The position numbers and the translations under genes are program-made. Positions 44,092-53,329 of a DNA stretch of 64,000 nucleotides are shown piece after piece. The stretch covers positions 62,001 through 126,000 of the forward strand of contig MESL01000047.1 in NCBI GenBank assembly GCA_001770955.1, in the 5' to 3' direction. Position 1 is the stretch's first letter; each line of letters starts with the position of its first letter. The notes beneath the pieces were generated by a model that saw only the letters and a list, made by a program, of their open reading frames with translations, was not told where the DNA came from and made no database searches. Origin of the DNA: Burkholderiales bacterium RIFCSPLOWO2_12_FULL_65_40 (GTDB lineage Bacteria > Pseudomonadota > Gammaproteobacteria > Burkholderiales > Burkholderiaceae_C).

Positions 44092-44388
44092 ATGTCCCCA
44101 CGCACCCTGACCCTCGGCGCCCTGGCCTTTGCCGCCCTCACTTCTGGCGCTGCCATGGCCCAATCCGACACCACGAAATCCGGCGACATGGCCAAACCCG
44201 CCATGGAGAAGTGCTACGGCGTTTCCATGGCCGGCAAGAACGACTGCGCCGCCGGCCCTGGCACCACCTGCGCGGGCACCGCCAAGGTGGATTACCAGGG
44301 CAACGCCTGGAAGTATGTGCCCGCAGGCACCTGCACCAGCATCCAGACGCCCAAGGGCATGGGCTCCCTCAGCGTCATCAAGGCCTGA
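44092..44388 (+). CDS. bufA: Bufferin-type RiPP precursor (BufA1, DUF2282)
   Basis: 98 aa exported precursor. Signal peptide to about residue 23 ([12 protein letters not shown]). The core has four Cys: [38 protein letters not shown] and [11 protein letters not shown], the DUF2282 pattern. In described bufferins the core Cys are modified by a DUF692 (MNIO) enzyme and its partner and then bind copper in the periplasm. The next two genes are exactly those enzymes. AAGGAGAAACCACC precedes the ATG. Metal specificity here is inference. Confidence 0.9.
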   Translation: MSPRTLTLGALAFAALTSGAAMAQSDTTKSGDMAKPAMEKCYGVSMAGKNDCAAGPGTTCAGTAKVDYQGNAWKYVPAGTCTSIQTPKGMGSLSVIKA

Positions 44389-44407
44389 TCCCCGATAGGA
44401 ACGCACC

Positions 44408-45250
44408 ATGCCCCACCTTCTCACCGCAGGCCTGGGCCTCAAGCCCCAGCACTATGACGAGGCCCTGCACTGCACCGCCAGCGGCCTGTGGTGGGAGGTG
44501 CACCCCGAGAATTACCTGTCGGGCGGTGGCCCGCGCCTGGCCTGGCTTGAAGCCATCCGGGCGCAGCACCCGGTGTCGCTGCACGGCGTCTCGCTCTCGC
44601 TCGCGGCCGATGCGCCGCCCGATGCGGGCCACCTGCACCGCCTGGCGCAACTGGCGCGGCGCATCGAGCCCGCGCTGGTGTCCGAGCACCTGGCCTGGTC
44701 GGCCTGGCGCGGGCGCTACCACCCGGACCTGCTGCCTTTTCCTCGCACGCAAGAGGCGCTGGCACGCATTGCAGCCAACATCAGCACCACGCAGGACGCC
44801 CTGGGCCGCACCATCGCCATCGAGAACCCCACGCACTACCTGCACATCGACGGGCACGACTGGAGCGAGACCGATTTTCTGGCCGAGCTGGTGCGTCGCA
44901 CCGGCTGCGGCCTGCTGCTGGACGTGAACAACGTGTACCTCAGCGCGCACAACCTGGGCGCTTGCGCCAGCGACTACCTCGACGCCTTTCCGGTGCACGC
45001 CATCACCGAGATCCACCTCGCGGGCCACCATGCCGACCCGCGCTTGGGCGACGTGCTGCTCATCGACAGCCACGACGCGCCCGTGGCCGAGCCCGTGTGG
45101 GCACTGTACGAGCGCCTGATCGCGCGCACCGGCCCTCGGCCCACGCTGATTGAGCGCGACGACGCGATCCCGCCCCTGCCCGAGCTGCTGGCCGAGCGCG
45201 AGCGCGCGCACCGCATGCTCGCGAACCTGGAGGCCCTGCCATGCACCTGA
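44408..45250 (+). CDS. bufB: MNIO family (DUF692) RiPP-modifying enzyme
   Basis: 280 aa TIM-barrel multinuclear non-heme iron oxidase. Putative metal ligands are visible in [61 protein letters not shown] and [10 protein letters not shown]. It converts Cys residues of the precursor to oxazole-type groups in related systems. It begins 19 nt after bufA and overlaps bufC by 10 nt, consistent with a stoichiometric enzyme-partner pair. Confidence 0.92.
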   Translation: MPHLLTAGLGLKPQHYDEALHCTASGLWWEVHPENYLSGGGPRLAWLEAIRAQHPVSLHGVSLSLAADAPPDAGHLHRLAQLARRIEPALVSEHLAWSAWRGRYHPDLLPFPRTQEALARIAANISTTQDALGRTIAIENPTHYLHIDGHDWSETDFLAELVRRTGCGLLLDVNNVYLSAHNLGACASDYLDAFPVHAITEIHLAGHHADPRLGDVLLIDSHDAPVAEPVWALYERLIARTGPRPTLIERDDAIPPLPELLAERERAHRMLANLEALPCT

Positions 45251-46014
45251 GCGATTTCCAGGACGGCCTGGCCAGCGCCCTGCTGCCCCCACCCGGCGCC
45301 AGCGCGCCGCCGCCCGCCTGGCTGGATGCGCTGCTCGCCCAGCCCGGCTTTGCCGTGTACCGCAACACCGTGGCCAAGGGCTGCATCGACGCGCTGCAGG
45401 CCAACTACCCCGCCGTGCACACCCTGGTGGGCAGCGACTGGCTGCGCGCCGCGGCGCATGCCTTCGTGCACCAGCATCCGCCGACGGACGGGCGGCTCAT
45501 GGGCTATGGCGCGGGCTTTGCCGACTTCCTGGAAGGCTTTGGCCCCGCCGCCGACCTGCCCTACCTGGGCGCGGTGGCACGGCTGGACCGCTGCTGGACC
45601 GAGGCCCACCTGGCGGCCGACGCAGCCACACTGCAGGCCGCATGGCTGGCCCAGCAGCCGCCCGAGACCCTGGCGCTGCTGCGCCTGCAACCCCACCCGG
45701 CCGCGCGCTGGCAGTGGTGCGAAGACCACCCGGCTTACAGCCTGTGGCAGCGCCAGCGCGACGGCCTGGCGTGGGATGCGAACCTGCCCTGGCAGGGCGA
45801 AGGCGCGCTGCTGACCCGCCCGCACGATGCCGTGCAATGGGCGCCGCTGCCGCACGCAGGCTGCGCGCTGCTGGACGCCTGCGCTGCGGGTGCCTCGTTC
45901 GAGGATGCCGCCACCCAGGCCCTGCAAGCCGACCCAGCGGCCGACCTGTCCCAGCTCGTCGCGCTGCTACTGCACACCGGCGCTTTGCGCACCCCCGAAA
46001 CCCCGTTGAACTAG
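45241..46014 (+). CDS. bufC: DUF2063 partner protein (BufC)
   Basis: 257 aa. The N-terminal DUF2063 domain ([55 protein letters not shown]) is the precursor-recognition subunit in MNIO systems. The C-terminal half is variable. It overlaps bufB by 10 nt. No catalytic residues are expected. Confidence 0.88.
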   Translation: MHLSDFQDGLASALLPPPGASAPPPAWLDALLAQPGFAVYRNTVAKGCIDALQANYPAVHTLVGSDWLRAAAHAFVHQHPPTDGRLMGYGAGFADFLEGFGPAADLPYLGAVARLDRCWTEAHLAADAATLQAAWLAQQPPETLALLRLQPHPAARWQWCEDHPAYSLWQRQRDGLAWDANLPWQGEGALLTRPHDAVQWAPLPHAGCALLDACAAGASFEDAATQALQADPAADLSQLVALLLHTGALRTPETPLN

Positions 46015-46025
46015 GAGAGAACCCC

Positions 46026-46508
46026 ATGTACACCACCCATGCATCCACCGGCACCGCCCTTGCGCCCCACTCCGGCTCGCGGGGGCTGTGGAACGGCCTG
46101 GCCGAGCGGCTGGAGCAGCTCACGCCGCACGGCCTGATCGCGCTGGCTGCGCGCCTGGCGCTGGCGGGCATTTTCTGGATGTCGGGCCGCACCAAGGTCG
46201 AAGGCGTATTCACGATCACCGACACCACCTACCTGCTGTTCCGCGAGGAATACAAGTTGCCGCTCATCCCCCCGGAATGGGCGGCGCAGATGGCCACCGT
46301 GGCCGAGCATCTGTTCCCGGTGCTGCTGGTGCTGGGACTCTGCACACGCCTGTCGGCCCTGGCGCTGCTGGGCATGACGCTGGTGATTCAGTTGTTTGTG
46401 TACCCCGATGCCTGGCCCACGCACCTGTCGTGGGCGGCGCTGATGCTTTACCTTGCCGGGCGCGGCGCTGGCAGCCTGTCGCTGGACCGCTGGCTGGGAC
46501 TGCGCTGA
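46026..46508 (+). CDS. DoxX family membrane protein
   Basis: 160 aa, four transmembrane helices (about residues 38-58, 85-105, 110-128 and 136-150). The start [20 protein letters not shown] is the DoxX signature. Last gene of the bufferin operon, 11 nt after bufC; DoxX proteins frequently accompany bufABC, possibly in redox or membrane adaptation. The ATG at 46026 follows AGGAGAGAACCCC. Confidence 0.88.
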   Translation: MYTTHASTGTALAPHSGSRGLWNGLAERLEQLTPHGLIALAARLALAGIFWMSGRTKVEGVFTITDTTYLLFREEYKLPLIPPEWAAQMATVAEHLFPVLLVLGLCTRLSALALLGMTLVIQLFVYPDAWPTHLSWAALMLYLAGRGAGSLSLDRWLGLR

Positions 46509-46518
46509 AACTCGCACA

Positions 46519-46953
46519 TCACAGCACCGAACGCACCCAGCGCTCGATGTCCGCCGCGCCCAAGGCCCCCGAGATGCGCGCCACCTCGCGCCCGCCCTGG
46601 AACAGCACCATGGTGGGAATGCTGCGGATGTTGTAGGGCGCCGCCAGCTGCGGGTGCGCCTCGGTGTCGAGCTTGGCCAGCCGTACCCGGGGCTCCAGCG
46701 TGCGCGCGGCCTGGGCAAAGGCCGGCGCCATCTGGCGGCACGGCCCGCACCAGGGCGCCCAGAAATCGACCAGCACCGGGATATGGCTGCGCTGCACATG
46801 CTTGCCAAAGCTGGTGGCGTCGAGCGCCAGCGGTGCGCCCGTGAACAGCGGCTGGTGGCAACTGCCGCAGTCAGGCTGGCTGCCCAGTTGCGCCGCCTGG
46901 ACGCGGTTGGTGGTGTGGCAGTGGGGGCAGACGATGTGCAGGGATTCGGTCAT
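46519..46953 (-). CDS. trxC: Thioredoxin 2 (zinc-binding thioredoxin)
   Basis: 144 aa from the ATG at 46953. The N-terminal zinc module has two CxxC pairs (IVCPHCHTTNR; DCGSCHQPLF), followed by a thioredoxin fold with the active site FWAPWCGPCRQMAP and cis-Pro in RSIPTMVLF. A redox-stress thioredoxin that reduces cytosolic disulfides. Convergent with doxX (10 nt between stops). A longer start at 46974 is possible. Confidence 0.93.
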   Translation of the reverse strand: MTESLHIVCPHCHTTNRVQAAQLGSQPDCGSCHQPLFTGAPLALDATSFGKHVQRSHIPVLVDFWAPWCGPCRQMAPAFAQAARTLEPRVRLAKLDTEAHPQLAAPYNIRSIPTMVLFQGGREVARISGALGAADIERWVRSVL

Positions 46954-47015
46954 GCGGGCTCCAAGGGACTGCACCCCACATCGGGCCGTGCGGTGTGCAA
47001 TTCAAGGGCGCGGGG

Positions 47016-47210
47016 TCAGATCCACTTCACGGCCAGACTCAACACCAGGCTCAGCAGCACCGTGCTGGCCAGCGGGATGTACCAATCGCGCCCGAAGAGG
47101 CGGAACCGGAAATCCCCCGGCAACTTGCCCAACCCCAGGCGCTGCAGCCAGGGCGTGAGCCCGTTGATGAGCACCAGCGCCAGGAAGACGACGATGAGCC
47201 AGCGAATCAT
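47016..47210 (-). CDS. DUF2905 small membrane protein
   Basis: 64 aa from the ATG at 47210. Two transmembrane segments (about residues 2-18, WLIVVFLALVLINGLTPW, and about 46-62, STVLLSLVLSLAV) flank the conserved GLGKLPGDFRFRLFGRDWYI. Family of unknown function, widespread as a short inner-membrane protein. The 5' extension in the open frame is GC-rich repeat DNA, not gene. Confidence 0.85.
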   Translation of the reverse strand: MIRWLIVVFLALVLINGLTPWLQRLGLGKLPGDFRFRLFGRDWYIPLASTVLLSLVLSLAVKWI

Positions 47211-47262
47211 CGCAGTGACCCTACCGCGTGGCACGCCACCCACAGCGCTGGACACCGGCGCG

Positions 47263-47378
47263 GCTCAGCCAGTGGCCACCGCGCAAGGGCCGCCCCGCAG
47301 CGCTGGTGGCGTCCCTCTTCCCGCATCGCGCAGCGAGGCGAGAGAAGGGGGAAGGCGCGTAGCGCCTCAGGGGGATGC
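47263..47378 (-). repeat. GC-rich post-stop repeat, copy 6
   Basis: Read on the minus strand: GGCATCCCCCTGAGGCGCTA, CGCGCCTTCCCCCTTCTCTC, then GAAGAGGGACGCCACC and GCGGGGCGGCCCTTGCGCGG. It starts 1 nt past the methyltransferase stop codon at 47380, in the same orientation as in the other copies. Confidence 0.85.
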
Positions 47379-47379
47379 C

Positions 47380-48513
47380 TCATAACCTGTGCGTGCGGTC
47401 GCCATTCGCAAAGCCCACCGGCTCCCACGGCTCGCCCTTGCACAGTGCCAGCACCTTGAACAGCTCGCCCATTTCGTGTTCCATGATCAATTTGGCCGCT
47501 ATCGCCCGCTGGGAAAGCGCCTGATGCTCCATTTTTGGGAGCAAACCACAGTTGATGAGAAAGTGTGCCTGCGTGGTGTAGCCCAGCACGTTCCAGCCCT
47601 GGCCCTCGGGCAGGGGCTGGTCCTGCGCGGCCAGCGCCATGGCGGTGAAGTTGACGTGGGCGGTAATGTCCTTGAGGCCCACATCCTGCAGCGGATCGTC
47701 GTCGGAGCGGTGCGCGCGGTGGCACATCACCGTGCCCATGTGGCGCTGCGGGTGGTAGTACTCACTCTCGCCAAAACCATAGTCCAGTAGAAGCACTGCG
47801 CCGCGCACCAGCCGGTCGCCCAGGGTGTGGATGAAGGCCTCGGCCTGCGGGTGGATCTCGGTCAGGTAGTCCTGCGGGCCCTCGATTTCGACGGGCGGGC
47901 GCAGGTCGGTAGGCCGGTCTTCCCAGGCAAAGCTGCCGTTCTGCACCACCACGCCGCGCTCGTGCCACACGCCGCCCTGCGCGCCGCCGTGGCGCGCGAG
48001 CAGCTTCACGGGCATGGCGTCGAGCACCTCGTTGCCCACCACCACGCCCTCCATGCGCTCGGGCAGCGCATCGACCCAGCGCACTTTGCCTTCGTGCGCC
48101 GTCAGCAGCGCCTGCTGGCGCGCGCGCAGGCTGCCCGAAAGATCGACGATGGTGTAGCGCTGCACGGCGTCGCCCAGCGCATCGAGCAGCTGCAGCGCCA
48201 GCGCGCCCGAGCCGGCGCCGAACTCCCAGACCTCGCAGGTAGCGGTGCGCTGCAGTGCCTCGGCCACCTGCACGGCCAGCGTCTGGCCGAACAGCAGCGT
48301 CATCTCGGGGGCGGTCACAAAGTCGCTGCCCGAGTCGGGCAGCGTGCCAAACTTGGGCAGATCGCCCGCGTAGTAGCCCAGGCCGGGGGTGTAGAGCGCC
48401 AGCTCCATGAAACGGTCGAAACCGATCCAGCCGCCATGGGCTGCAATGGCCTGCGCGATGTGGGTCTGCAGGGCGGTCGTTAAACTTGTGGGTTCTGTCG
48501 TCACGGCCTGCAT
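47380..48513 (-). CDS. SAM-dependent methyltransferase, MidA/NDUFAF7 family
   Basis: 377 aa. It starts at the ATG at 48513 and then shows FMELALYTPGLGYYAGDLPK, the family N-terminus. The SAM motif I is VWEFGAGSGALALQLLDALG, followed by GNEVLDAMPVKLLARHGG and LLLDYGFGESEYYHPQR. In mitochondria the homologue methylates an Arg of complex I; the bacterial role is not established. It diverges from the SDR gene with 9 nt between start codons. The C-terminal region includes a degenerate dispersed repeat. Confidence 0.9.
   Translation of the reverse strand: MQAVTTEPTSLTTALQTHIAQAIAAHGGWIGFDRFMELALYTPGLGYYAGDLPKFGTLPDSGSDFVTAPEMTLLFGQTLAVQVAEALQRTATCEVWEFGAGSGALALQLLDALGDAVQRYTIVDLSGSLRARQQALLTAHEGKVRWVDALPERMEGVVVGNEVLDAMPVKLLARHGGAQGGVWHERGVVVQNGSFAWEDRPTDLRPPVEIEGPQDYLTEIHPQAEAFIHTLGDRLVRGAVLLLDYGFGESEYYHPQRHMGTVMCHRAHRSDDDPLQDVGLKDITAHVNFTAMALAAQDQPLPEGQGWNVLGYTTQAHFLINCGLLPKMEHQALSQRAIAAKLIMEHEMGELFKVLALCKGEPWEPVGFANGDRTHRL
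47498..47538 (+). repeat. Degenerate AATAGCTGC-type repeat inside the methyltransferase gene
   Basis: CGCTATCGCCCGCTGGGAAA, then GCGCCTGATGCTCCATTTTT, keeps GCTAT, AAGCGCCTGA and a trailing CCATTTTTGG, but the central AATAGCTGCT is poorly kept. Weak member of the family. Confidence 0.35.
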
Positions 48514-48522
48514 TGTCCCCGA

Positions 48523-49308
48523 ATGTCCACCGCTCCCCGTCCGCGTACCGTCCTGGTCACCGGCGCCGCCCGGCGCCTGGGCCGCAGCATTGCGCTGGAG
48601 CTGGCCGCTGGCGGCTGGCAGGTGGCCGTGCACTACCGGCAGTCCGAGCAGGATGCTATCGATACCGTAGCTGCTTGCGCAGAACTGTCGGGCGCCAGCG
48701 CCCATTTTGATGCGGATTTTCAGAACGAGGCCTGCGTGCGCGCCCTGCTGCCGCGCGTGGTGGCGCACTTTGGCAGCGTGGATGCCGTGGTCAACAGCGC
48801 GTCGCTGTTCGAGCACGACGACGCCGCCAGTTTCGGCTTTGCCACGCTGGAGCAGCACCTGCGCAGCAACACCGGCGCGCCCATCGTGCTGGCCCAGGCC
48901 CTGCACGCGCATCTGCTGGAGCGTGCCGCCAAGGGCGAGATGGATGCGCAGGGCGCCGTGGTCAATCTGCTGGACCAGAAGCTCTGGAACCAGAACCCCG
49001 ATTTTCTGAGCTACACCCTGTCCAAGGCCGCCCTGGAGGCTGCCGGCACCATGCTGGCCCTGGCCCTGGCGCCGCGCGTGCGCGTGGTGGGCGTGGCGCC
49101 GGGACTCACGCTCACCAGCCACCTGCTGAGCGAGGAGCAGTTCCGTCAGCGGCACACGCTCAGCCCGCTGGGGCGCTCGTCCACGGCCGAAGATGTCGCC
49201 AGCGCGGTCCGTTTCGCGCTGGAAAACCGCTCCCTCACCGGCACCACGCTGCTGGTCGATGGGGGCCAGCATCTGATGAAGTTCGACCGCGACTTCTCCC
49301 TGATGTAA
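48523..49308 (+). CDS. SDR oxidoreductase, FolM-like pteridine reductase
   Basis: 261 aa short-chain dehydrogenase. NADP motif LVTGAARRLGRSIALEL (TGxxxRxG, as in pteridine reductases), NSASLFEHDD, catalytic FLSYTLSKAALEA and a C-terminal LVDGGQHL. It sits 15 nt upstream of folB. By analogy with FolM it may reduce dihydromonapterin or dihydrofolate, and so could supply the tetrahydropterin cofactor of PhhA (24360). A dispersed repeat copy encodes QDAIDTVAACAELSGASAHF near the N-terminus. Confidence 0.85.
   Translation: MSTAPRPRTVLVTGAARRLGRSIALELAAGGWQVAVHYRQSEQDAIDTVAACAELSGASAHFDADFQNEACVRALLPRVVAHFGSVDAVVNSASLFEHDDAASFGFATLEQHLRSNTGAPIVLAQALHAHLLERAAKGEMDAQGAVVNLLDQKLWNQNPDFLSYTLSKAALEAAGTMLALALAPRVRVVGVAPGLTLTSHLLSEEQFRQRHTLSPLGRSSTAEDVASAVRFALENRSLTGTTLLVDGGQHLMKFDRDFSLM
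48653..48711 (+). repeat. Dispersed AATAGCTGC-type repeat, copy inside the FolM-like gene
   Basis: ATGCTATCGATACCGTAGCT, GCTTGCGCAGAACTGTCGGG and CGCCAGCGCCCATTTTG match the family (TGCTAT hairpin, TAGCTGCTTGCGC, trailing GCGCCNATTTTG). The reading frame is kept through it. Confidence 0.7.
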
Positions 49309-49323
49309 CCACCCCGCCGCCCC

Positions 49324-49695
49324 ATGAACCACACCACCGGCCTGCAGACCCTGACCCTGACCGGGCTGCGCTTCAATGCCAACCTGGGCATCCTCGCGCA
49401 CGAGAAGAACGCGCCCCAGCCCATCCAGGTCGATGCCGAGCTGAGCCTGGGCGCGCAGCCGCTGGCGCCGCACGACGACGATATCGAGCATGTGCTCGAC
49501 TACCGCAAGGTGCGCCAGATCATCATCGACGAATGCACGGCCGAGCATGTGAACCTGCTAGAGAGCCTGATCGGCAAGCTCGCGCACCGGCTCATGCTGC
49601 TGCCCGGCGTGCGCGGCGTGCGCGTGAAAATCGCCAAACTGGAAATCTTCGACGACTGTGAAGTCGCCATCCGCATGGAAACCGGGCAGTGGTAA
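49324..49695 (+). CDS. folB: Dihydroneopterin aldolase
   Basis: 123 aa tunnelling-fold enzyme of folate synthesis that cleaves 7,8-dihydroneopterin to 6-hydroxymethyl-dihydropterin. Family features: [20 protein letters not shown], the catalytic region [34 protein letters not shown] and a C-terminal [15 protein letters not shown]. Co-transcribed with the FolM-like reductase (15 nt) and ttcA (17 nt). Confidence 0.92.
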   Translation: MNHTTGLQTLTLTGLRFNANLGILAHEKNAPQPIQVDAELSLGAQPLAPHDDDIEHVLDYRKVRQIIIDECTAEHVNLLESLIGKLAHRLMLLPGVRGVRVKIAKLEIFDDCEVAIRMETGQW

Positions 49696-49712
49696 AGCCG
49701 CTGCAAGACACT

Positions 49713-50651
49713 ATGACCCCCTGGACCGACGAACCCGAAACCGCCGCCCCCGCCACGCCGCAGGGCCGCCCCGACTTCAAGATCGAGCGCGAGGCGCACA
49801 AGCTCGAAAAACGCCTGTGCCGCGAGGTCGGCAAGGCCATCGTGCAGTACAACATGATCGAAGAGGGCGACAAGGTCATGGTCTGCATGTCGGGCGGCAA
49901 GGACAGCTACGCCCTGCTCGACATCCTGCTCAAGCTGCAAAAGCGCGCGCCCATCCACTTCGACCTGGTGGCCGTGAACCTCGACCAGAAGCAGCCGGGC
50001 TTTCCCGAGCATGTGCTGCCCGACTACCTGCGCGCGCAGGGCATCCCGTTCCATATCGAGAACGAGGACACCTACAGCATCGTCAAGCGCCTCATCCCCG
50101 AGGGCAAGACCACCTGCAGCCTGTGCTCGCGCCTGCGCCGGGGCATCCTCTACCGCGTGGCGGACGAGCTGGGCGCCACCAAGATCGCCCTGGGCCACCA
50201 CCGCGACGACATCCTGCAGACGCTGCTGCTCAACATGTTCTTCGGCGGCAAGCTCAAGAGCATGCCGCCTAAGCTCGTGAGCGACGACGGCCGCCATGTG
50301 GTCATCCGCCCGCTGGCCTTCGTGTCCGAAAAGGACACGACGCGCTGGGCGGCGCAGCGCAACTTCCCCATCATCCCGTGCAACCTCTGCGGCAGCCAGG
50401 AGAACCTGCAGCGCAAGCAGGTGGGCGAGATGCTGCGCGAGTGGGAAAAGAAGTACCCCGGCCGCGTGGAGAACATGTTCAACGCCCTGCAGAACGTGGT
50501 GCCCAGCCATCTGCTCGACGGCCAGCTTTACGACTTCAAGGGCGCCCAGGCCACAGGCATCGCCAGCGAAGACGGCGACAAGGCCTTCGACCAGGAAGAA
50601 TTCCCTGCGCCGCCCCAGCTTCCGGGCATGCAGGTCGTGCATATTGGGTGA
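49713..50651 (+). CDS. ttcA: tRNA 2-thiocytidine(32) synthetase
   Basis: 312 aa PP-loop ATPase with [20 protein letters not shown] (ATP motif). A Fe-S cluster Cys pair lies in [15 protein letters not shown], with a third Cys in [18 protein letters not shown]. It adds sulfur to C32 of certain tRNAs. The ATG at 49713 was chosen; a GTG 24 nt upstream overlaps the folB end. It is followed without a gap by a GC-rich repeat. Confidence 0.95.
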   Translation: MTPWTDEPETAAPATPQGRPDFKIEREAHKLEKRLCREVGKAIVQYNMIEEGDKVMVCMSGGKDSYALLDILLKLQKRAPIHFDLVAVNLDQKQPGFPEHVLPDYLRAQGIPFHIENEDTYSIVKRLIPEGKTTCSLCSRLRRGILYRVADELGATKIALGHHRDDILQTLLLNMFFGGKLKSMPPKLVSDDGRHVVIRPLAFVSEKDTTRWAAQRNFPIIPCNLCGSQENLQRKQVGEMLREWEKKYPGRVENMFNALQNVVPSHLLDGQLYDFKGAQATGIASEDGDKAFDQEEFPAPPQLPGMQVVHIG

Positions 50652-50780
50652 CACCCCCCTGTGTCGCTGCGCTCCTTCCCCCCGCTCTCGCCTCGCTGCG
50701 CGATGCGGGCAGGGGGACGCCACCAGCGCTGCGGCGCGGCCCTTGCGCGGCGGCCGCCGGCCTGGGCCGCGCCAGTACCA
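50651..50780 (+). repeat. GC-rich post-stop repeat, copy 7
   Basis: The last base of the ttcA stop is followed by CACCCCCCTGTGTCGCTGCG. CCTTCCCCCCGCTCTCGCCT pairs with GATGCGGGCAGGGGGACGCC. ACCAGCGCTGCGGCGCGGCC, CTTGCGCGG and GGCCTGGGCCGCGCC end the copy. Confidence 0.88.
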
Positions 50781-50866
50781 TGCCTCGCGTGTAGTACGAC
50801 GCGCCACGGGAAACCGGTACGACAATGGCGGTGTCTTTCCCCATTCTTTTCCAGGAGGCAAGAACC

Positions 50867-51466
50867 ATGACCCCGCTCTGGCTCCGCCGCTCTTTCCTCT
50901 GCGCCAGCGCCGTCGCCGTCGCGCTGCTGTCGGGCTGCGCCTCGGTGCGCGTGGTCGACAGCCAGGTGCAGAGCTGGTCCACGCTCACGGCCCTGCCCGC
51001 GCCGCCGACCTACCGGCTCGAAAAGCTCCCCTCGCAACAGGCATCCGACAAGGCCTTCGCACCCATCGAGGCGCTGGCGCACCAGGCCCTGCAGCGCGCG
51101 GGCCTGCGCCGCGACGATGCCGGCGCGCGCCTCGTCGCGCAGGTGGAGGTGCGCTCCAGCGCCGCCCTGCCCGACTGGCCGCACTACCCGCCGATGTGGG
51201 GCTGGGGCGTTGGCTGGAACGGGCGACCCGGCCTGCGCGCAGGCATGATGCTGCGCGAAATGCCGCCCACCCTGCACCGGCGCGAGGCCAGCCTGCTGCT
51301 GCGCGACGCGGCCACGCAGCAGGTGGTCTATGAAACCTCGGCCCTGCACGAAGACGTGTGGACCGACGACCCGGCCATTTTTGGCGTGCTGTTCGACGCC
51401 GCGCTCAGCGGCTTCCCGCAGCCACCGGCCGGCCCGCGCCAGGTCCATATCCCCATGCAGCGCTGA
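50867..51466 (+). CDS. DUF4136-type lipoprotein
   Basis: 199 aa. Lipoprotein signal peptide with lipobox LLSGCAS (Cys near residue 24), so it is likely an outer-membrane lipoprotein. The mature region (TYRLEKLPSQQASDKAFAPI; ASLLLRDAATQQVVYETSAL) fits DUF4136 proteins of unknown function. ATG at 50867 with AGGAGG 8 nt upstream. It is 4 nt from the phosphatase gene, so it is co-transcribed with 51471-53262. Confidence 0.8.
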   Translation: MTPLWLRRSFLCASAVAVALLSGCASVRVVDSQVQSWSTLTALPAPPTYRLEKLPSQQASDKAFAPIEALAHQALQRAGLRRDDAGARLVAQVEVRSSAALPDWPHYPPMWGWGVGWNGRPGLRAGMMLREMPPTLHRREASLLLRDAATQQVVYETSALHEDVWTDDPAIFGVLFDAALSGFPQPPAGPRQVHIPMQR

Positions 51467-51470
51467 CCCC

Positions 51471-52109
51471 ATGCAAGCCACCCGCATCATCGCCATCCGC
51501 CATGGCGAAACCGCCTGGAACGTGGACACACGCATCCAGGGCCACCTCGACATCCCGCTCAACGACACCGGCCTGTGGCAGGCGCGCCAGCTGGCGCGCG
51601 CCCTGGCGGGCGAGCCGCTCAGCGCCATCTACGCCAGCGACCTGCAGCGCGCCCACACCACAGCGCGCGCCATTGCCGAGACCACGGGCGCGCCGCTGGT
51701 GCCCGAACCCGCCCTGCGCGAGCGCAGCTTTGGCGAGCTGGAGGGCCGCACCTTCGCCGAGATCGAGGCCGAGCTGCCCGAGCAGGCGCGCCGCTGGCGC
51801 CAGCGCGACCCGCATTTCGCGCCCGAGGGCGGCGAGACGCTGGTGCAGCTGCGCGAGCGCATCGCCGCCACCACGCACCGCCTGGCTGCCCAGCACACCG
51901 GCGGCCTGGTGGTGCTGGTGGCCCACGGCGGCGTGCTCGACGTGCTCTACCGACTGGCCACGGGCCAGGAACTGCAGGCGCCGCGCACCTGGCAACTGAC
52001 GAACGCCGCCATCAACCGCCTGCTCTGGACGCCCGAGGGCCTGACCCTGGTCGGCTGGGCCGACACCCAGCACCTCGACACGGCCACGCGCGATGAAACC
52101 ACTGCCTGA
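51471..52109 (+). CDS. Histidine phosphatase family protein
   Basis: 212 aa phosphoglycerate-mutase-like fold. The phosphohistidine motif IIAIRHGETAWNVD (RHG) is followed by IYASDLQRAHTTA, ERSFGELEGRTFAEIE and VVLVAHGGVLDVLYRLATG (second catalytic His). Could be GpmB-like or CobC-like; the substrate cannot be told. It overlaps the next gene by 17 nt. Confidence 0.9.
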   Translation: MQATRIIAIRHGETAWNVDTRIQGHLDIPLNDTGLWQARQLARALAGEPLSAIYASDLQRAHTTARAIAETTGAPLVPEPALRERSFGELEGRTFAEIEAELPEQARRWRQRDPHFAPEGGETLVQLRERIAATTHRLAAQHTGGLVVLVAHGGVLDVLYRLATGQELQAPRTWQLTNAAINRLLWTPEGLTLVGWADTQHLDTATRDETTA

Positions 52110-53262
52110 GTATTTACAAGGGTGCGTCGGCCAGCGCACCAGCGCGATCGACACGCCCGCGCTGGTGGTGGACCTCGACGCCATGGAGCGCAACATCGCG
52201 CGCATGGCCGAGTTTGCGCGCAAGCACCAGGTGCTGTGGCGCCCGCACGCCAAGCTGCACAAAAGCGCCGAGATCGCGCTGATGCTGCAGCGCGCCGGCG
52301 CCGTGGGCGCCTGCGTGCAGAAGACAGCCGAGGCCGAGGCGCTGGCCGCTGGCGGCGTGCGCGATATCACCATCACCAACCAGGTCATCGCGCACCCCAA
52401 GCTACTGCGCGTGGCGCGACTGGCCGCCGCGCTGCAGGCCCAGGGCGGTCGCCTGGCGCTGGCCGTGGACAGCGCCGAGGGCATCCAGCGGCTGGCCGAG
52501 GCCATGGCCCAGGCGGCGCCGCAGGCACGCATCGACGTGCTGGTCGAGATCGACGTCGGCCAGGGCCGCTGCGGCGTGCCGCCGGGCGAACCGGCCCTGG
52601 CGCTAGCCCAGGCCGTGGCGCGGCTCACGCAGCTGCGCTTCGCCGGCCTGCACGCCTACCATGGCCGTGCCCAGCACCTGCGCGGCGCGGCCGAGCGGCG
52701 CGAGGCTATTGGCGCCGCCGTGCAGGCCGCGCGCCACACGCGCGACCTCATCGCCGCCGCCGGGCTGCCGGTGCCGCTGGTCACCGGCTCGGGCACGGGC
52801 ACGCTGGTGCACGAGGCCGCCAGCGGCGTCTATGGCGAGCTGCAGGCGGGCTCCTTCCTGTTCATGGACGCCGACTACGCGCAGAACGAGCGCGAACCCG
52901 CGCAGCCCACGTTCGAGCACGCGCTCTACGTCAAGACCCAGGTCCTCTCGGTGCAGGGCGACCGCGCCGTGTGCGACGCCGGCCACAAGAGCCACGCCAT
53001 CGACTCCGGCCTGCCGCGCGTGGCGCTGCTGCCGCCCGAGCGCGCGCTGCGCTACGCCAACGGCGGGGACGAGCACGGCATCCTCACGGCGCAGGGCGCA
53101 CAGGCCCGGCTGCCGGCCATCGGCCGCATGCTCTGGCTGATCCCCGGCCACTGCGACCCCACAGTGAACCTGCACGATGCCCTGATCGGCGTGCGCGGCG
53201 GGCTGGAGACCGGGGTGGTGGAGCGCGTCATCCGGGTTGATGCCAGAGGCGCGCTGAGCTGA
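52093..53262 (+). CDS. DSD1-family PLP enzyme (D-threonine aldolase-like)
   Basis: 389 aa, fold III (alanine-racemase-like barrel). The PLP Lys is probably in LWRPHAKLHKSAEIALM; GSGTGTLVHEA binds phosphate; the metal site is in WLIPGHCDPTVNLHDALIG (His and Cys). These are features of D-threonine aldolase / D-3-hydroxyaspartate aldolase / D-serine dehydratase enzymes, which need PLP and a divalent metal. It overlaps the phosphatase gene by 17 nt. Confidence 0.88.
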   Translation: MKPLPEYLQGCVGQRTSAIDTPALVVDLDAMERNIARMAEFARKHQVLWRPHAKLHKSAEIALMLQRAGAVGACVQKTAEAEALAAGGVRDITITNQVIAHPKLLRVARLAAALQAQGGRLALAVDSAEGIQRLAEAMAQAAPQARIDVLVEIDVGQGRCGVPPGEPALALAQAVARLTQLRFAGLHAYHGRAQHLRGAAERREAIGAAVQAARHTRDLIAAAGLPVPLVTGSGTGTLVHEAASGVYGELQAGSFLFMDADYAQNEREPAQPTFEHALYVKTQVLSVQGDRAVCDAGHKSHAIDSGLPRVALLPPERALRYANGGDEHGILTAQGAQARLPAIGRMLWLIPGHCDPTVNLHDALIGVRGGLETGVVERVIRVDARGALS

Positions 53263-53329
53263 TCGGCGCCAGAATCGGTGGCTTCGCGCGGCCTGGCCGC
53301 GCCCTGCCCTGTTCTGGAATGCCCTGCCC

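Noticed and set aside
52093-53262. Assignment of the PLP enzyme as alanine racemase
   Set aside because: The His/Cys metal site near the C-terminus and overall length fit the D-threonine aldolase/DSD1 group rather than Alr.
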